This document shows positions 29,619-32,223 of a stretch of DNA of 32,223 nucleotides, one piece after another (positions within the stretch are counted from its first letter, which is position 1; every line of letters starts with the position of its first letter). This DNA comes from Pseudonocardiaceae bacterium (GTDB lineage Bacteria; Actinomycetota; Actinomycetes; Mycobacteriales; Pseudonocardiaceae), in the NCBI GenBank assembly GCA_009379845.1, contig WHSZ01000072.1:1-32223 (forward strand), given 5' to 3'. A program made the position numbers and the translations under genes. Under the pieces are notes generated by a model. The model worked only from the letters and a program-made list of their open reading frames with translations. It was not told where the DNA came from and searched no databases.

Positions 29619-32223
29619 ATGAGACGTGCCGCCTTCGTCGGCCGTGACGAGCAGTTGACCGAGCTGGGTCGGCTGCTGGATTCGGCTCGCGACGGCGCTG
29701 GAGTCGTGGTGCTGCTCGACGGCGAGCCGGGTGTCGGCAAGACAGCGCTGGCCAACGAGGTGGTCCACCGTGCCCGGGAATCGGGGTGGACGACGGCATG
29801 GGGTGGCTGTCTGGAGGGCGAGGGCGCGCCACCGTACTGGCCGTGGATCCAGATTCTGCGCGACCTGGGTGACCCCGCGGATACTTTGGTGGCGCCGCGC
29901 TCGAGCGACGATGTCAGCAGCCGCTTCCGGTTGTTCGACGAGGTTATCGACGTTCTGCGACGGGTCTCCGGATCGGGACTGCTGATCGTTCTGGACGACT
30001 TGCACTGGGCTGACACGGCCTCGGTGCGCCTATTGCAGGGTGTTGGCCGGAGAGGTCGACGAGCGCCGGATATGCGTGCTTGGCCTCTACCGCGGCGGCA
30101 GTGGTTTGGTGCGGTCCGACCCGGTCGACGCGATCTCGGCCGTTGCCCGCGAACGCTCTTCTCACCGGATCACCCTCGGCGGGCTGGGCGGCCACGAGAT
30201 TGCTCAGTTGGCGGTCGAGGTGCTCGAGAGTCGACCGGATCGCGCTCTGGTCCGCGCGGTGGAGCAACGCTGCGAGGGCAACCCGTTCTTCGCGTTGGAA
30301 CTGTTGCGGCTGACCCGTGACCCGGCTGGGGTGGACAGGGCGTTGCCCGCCGGCGTACGCGAGGCCATCGAACGTCGGCTGGATACGGTGTCACCGCCGA
30401 CGCGCCGGATCCTGTGCGAGGCGGCGGTCCTTGGCCGGGAGTTCGACGCCGGGCGGGTCGCCGAGATCGGTGAGCGGCCAGTTTCGACTGCGCTCGATCT
30501 CCTCGAAGAGGCCATCGCCAGGGAGCTCGTTGTCGGCGACGGTGGGCGGCGATTCCGTTTCGCGCACGTGCTCACGCAGGAGGTTGCCTACGCCGAACTC
30601 ACGGCGACCGACCGGTACCGGCTGCACGCGCGGACCGCGGCGGCGATCGGTGCCGACGAGTTCGCTGTCGACTCGCTTGCGCATCATCTGCGGCAATGCG
30701 CCGACCTCGGTTCGGTTCGGCCGGCGTTGGACGCGACACTCCGAGCCGCGGCCCAGGCGCGTAACCAGCTGGCCTACGAGCACGCGGCATTCCAGTTCCG
30801 GCAGGCCCTCGAGTTGTTGCCGCTGGTGGCCGACCCGCCGATGTCTCGGCAGGAGTTGCTGCTGGACATGGCTCGCTGCGAGTTCCGGTCCGGCACCGTC
30901 GCGGATGCCTGGCGGTCGTGTCGAGAAGCCGCCGATCTGGGCCGTGCGGCCGGCGACGGGCGCACGGTAGCGGACGCGGCCACCGTGATCAGGGGGATCA
31001 CGATGGCTCACGCGGATCCGTTGTGCGAGCAGATCCACGCGCTGTGCCGTTCGGCTCTGATGTTGCTCGGCGACACGGATCCGGTGCGGGAGGCCAAGGT
31101 TCTCGCCCAACTGGCGATCACCGCGAACGTGTTCGCCGGCGACGGCACCGCCCGGCACAGCCAGCGAGCCTTGCGGCTGGCCGAAGTTACCGCTGAGACC
31201 GACGCCCGGTTCATGGCGATGCAGGCACGGCAGGTCGAGCTGGTCAACCCTCGCCATGTACTGGAGCGGTTGGCGATCGGCGAGCGCGCCGTTCAGCTCG
31301 GCGAGGAGACCGGCCGGGACGAATACCTCGCGTGGGGCCATGTCTGGCGGATCGACGCGTTCTGGGAGCTCGGCCGTCGTAGCCAGCTGGACCAAGAGGT
31401 CGCCAAGTACACGAATCTTGTCGCGGAGATGAAAGAGCCGCTGGGAATGTGGCGGCTGAGGATGATTCAGGCCTGCCTGGCCGAGATGGCCGGCAGGTTC
31501 GACGCTGCACGCGATCTCGCCGACGAGGCCCTGGTGATCGGCCAGCGTGGGGGTCATCAAGGCGCGGACTTCATCCACCTTGTCGTCCGATCACGGCTCG
31601 CCCGGCTGACCGGGGCCGGCGCGGAGGAATCCGAGACGGCGGTTCGCCAGTTCGCCGAGGGCGGGCCCCGGCTGGCGCGCGGTTGGCATGCCGTCCAGCT
31701 GATCGCCGCCGGCCGGCGCTGGGAGGCAGCGGAGGCACTCAAGGCCGTAGCGCCCCACATCGCGTCGGTCCCGCCGAATGCCCCCGAGTGGCTGGCCGCG
31801 CGGACCGGGATCGCGTCCGCCTGCGCCGAGCTAGGTGTCCGGGAGACCGCGCCGCAGGTCTACGCCGACCTGTTGCCTTTTGCCGACCGGATGATCGTCG
31901 CCGGAGCTCACACCGGCACGGAAGGACCCGTCGCCTACTACCTCGGCAGGCTCGCCCAGCTGCTCGGCAAGCACGGGTCCGCCGTGACTCACCTGATGTC
32001 CTCTTTGGACAGTTGTGTGGTAATGGGCTCGCCGCCATACGAGGCGCTGACCCGCGCCGAGCTCGGACGCGTGCTGCTGTCTCGCCGCGGTACCGGTGAC
32101 CTCGCAGTGGCCGAGCGAGAACTCGGCACCGCGCTCGATATCGCCCGACGTCTCGGCATGCGGCCGTTGGAGACCGAGGTGTCCGAGCTGCTCGCGCCTG
32201 GCCGCGGCGGCCGGGCATCGTTG
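29619..32223 (+). CDS. LAL-type (large ATP-binding, LuxR-family) regulator with an apparent frameshift, 3' end outside window
   Basis: The start ATG 29619 opens FVGRDEQLTELGRLLDSA, then Walker A GEPGVGKTAL at 35-44 and Walker B LLIVLDDLHWAD near 120-131. This is the STAND/AAA-type ATPase head of LAL regulators such as MalT-like and antibiotic-pathway activators. At LLQ (codon 30036-30038) the frame fails. Skipping one base (30039, in the GGG run 30038-30040) restores VLAGEVDERRICVLGLYRGG, and this second frame stays open with no stop to the window end, about 728 codons. It contains RCEGNPFFALELLR, FAHVLTQEVAYAEL and a TPR-like helical middle region. The LuxR helix-turn-helix expected at the far C-terminus would lie outside the window. 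Either this is a sequencing error in a G-run or the gene is inactivated. Confidence 0.8.

Noticed and set aside
30030..30050. Programmed ribosomal frameshift in the LAL gene
   Set aside because: There is no slippery heptamer or obvious downstream structure, and LAL regulators are not known to need one; error or mutation is simpler.

Overview
This window looks like chromosomal DNA from a high-GC actinomycete, most likely a Pseudonocardiaceae-type genus such as Amycolatopsis or Saccharopolyspora. That reading rests on the strong G/C bias at third codon positions, frequent GTG/TTG starts, overlapping stop/start junctions, an IrtAB/YbtPQ-type ABC pair with an actinobacterial-style iron box, and a large ATP-binding LuxR-type (LAL) regulator. 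The genus is an inference.

Region 1 (1-1483) is a decaying catabolic fragment. It holds the C-terminus of a short-chain (dihydrodiol-type) dehydrogenase, an intact small 3Fe-4S ferredoxin, and a ferredoxin reductase broken by a frameshift, by an MITE-like inverted-repeat element (474-634) and by deletion. Next comes a decayed copy of the leader and 5' end of a hydantoinase-A/acetone-carboxylase-beta gene; its intact relative lies 4 kb downstream.

Region 2 (1484-15197) is an apparent catabolic island. A 32-residue membrane peptide and an SSS-family symporter (uptake) are followed by a TPP-dependent enzyme. A near-consensus promoter then leads into a tightly coupled operon of HyuA-like, HyuB-like and zinc-ribbon gamma-like subunits, an SDR and an aldehyde dehydrogenase. 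Facing them is a formylglycine-type arylsulfatase, divergent from a LysR regulator that has a T-N11-A palindrome just upstream of its start. I infer desulfation, alcohol oxidation, ATP-dependent carboxylation or amide hydrolysis, C-C cleavage and aldehyde oxidation of an unidentified substrate.

Region 3 (15198-17900) contains a transposase remnant, an imine reductase divergent from a MerR regulator with a shared dyad operator, a BrnT/BrnA toxin-antitoxin pair and a second transposase remnant.

Region 4 (17924-25085) may be metal-related. An alpha/beta hydrolase and two methyltransferases are flanked by two sites resembling actinobacterial Zur boxes. They are followed by a 98-residue protein with 27 histidines built from an internal duplication, and by a FecCD/FecE-type ABC importer. 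The second permease of that importer has been deleted down to its last codons and is fused at a scar to the C-terminal part of an MFS exporter. A TetR regulator and a TetR fragment follow.

Region 5 (25144-32223) begins with an iron-box-like palindrome upstream of a coupled pair of ABC half-transporters that resemble mycobactin/yersiniabactin importers. A TetR regulator follows, then a LAL regulator that carries a single-base frameshift near 30039 and runs off the window end. No rRNA, tRNA or CRISPR array was recognised.
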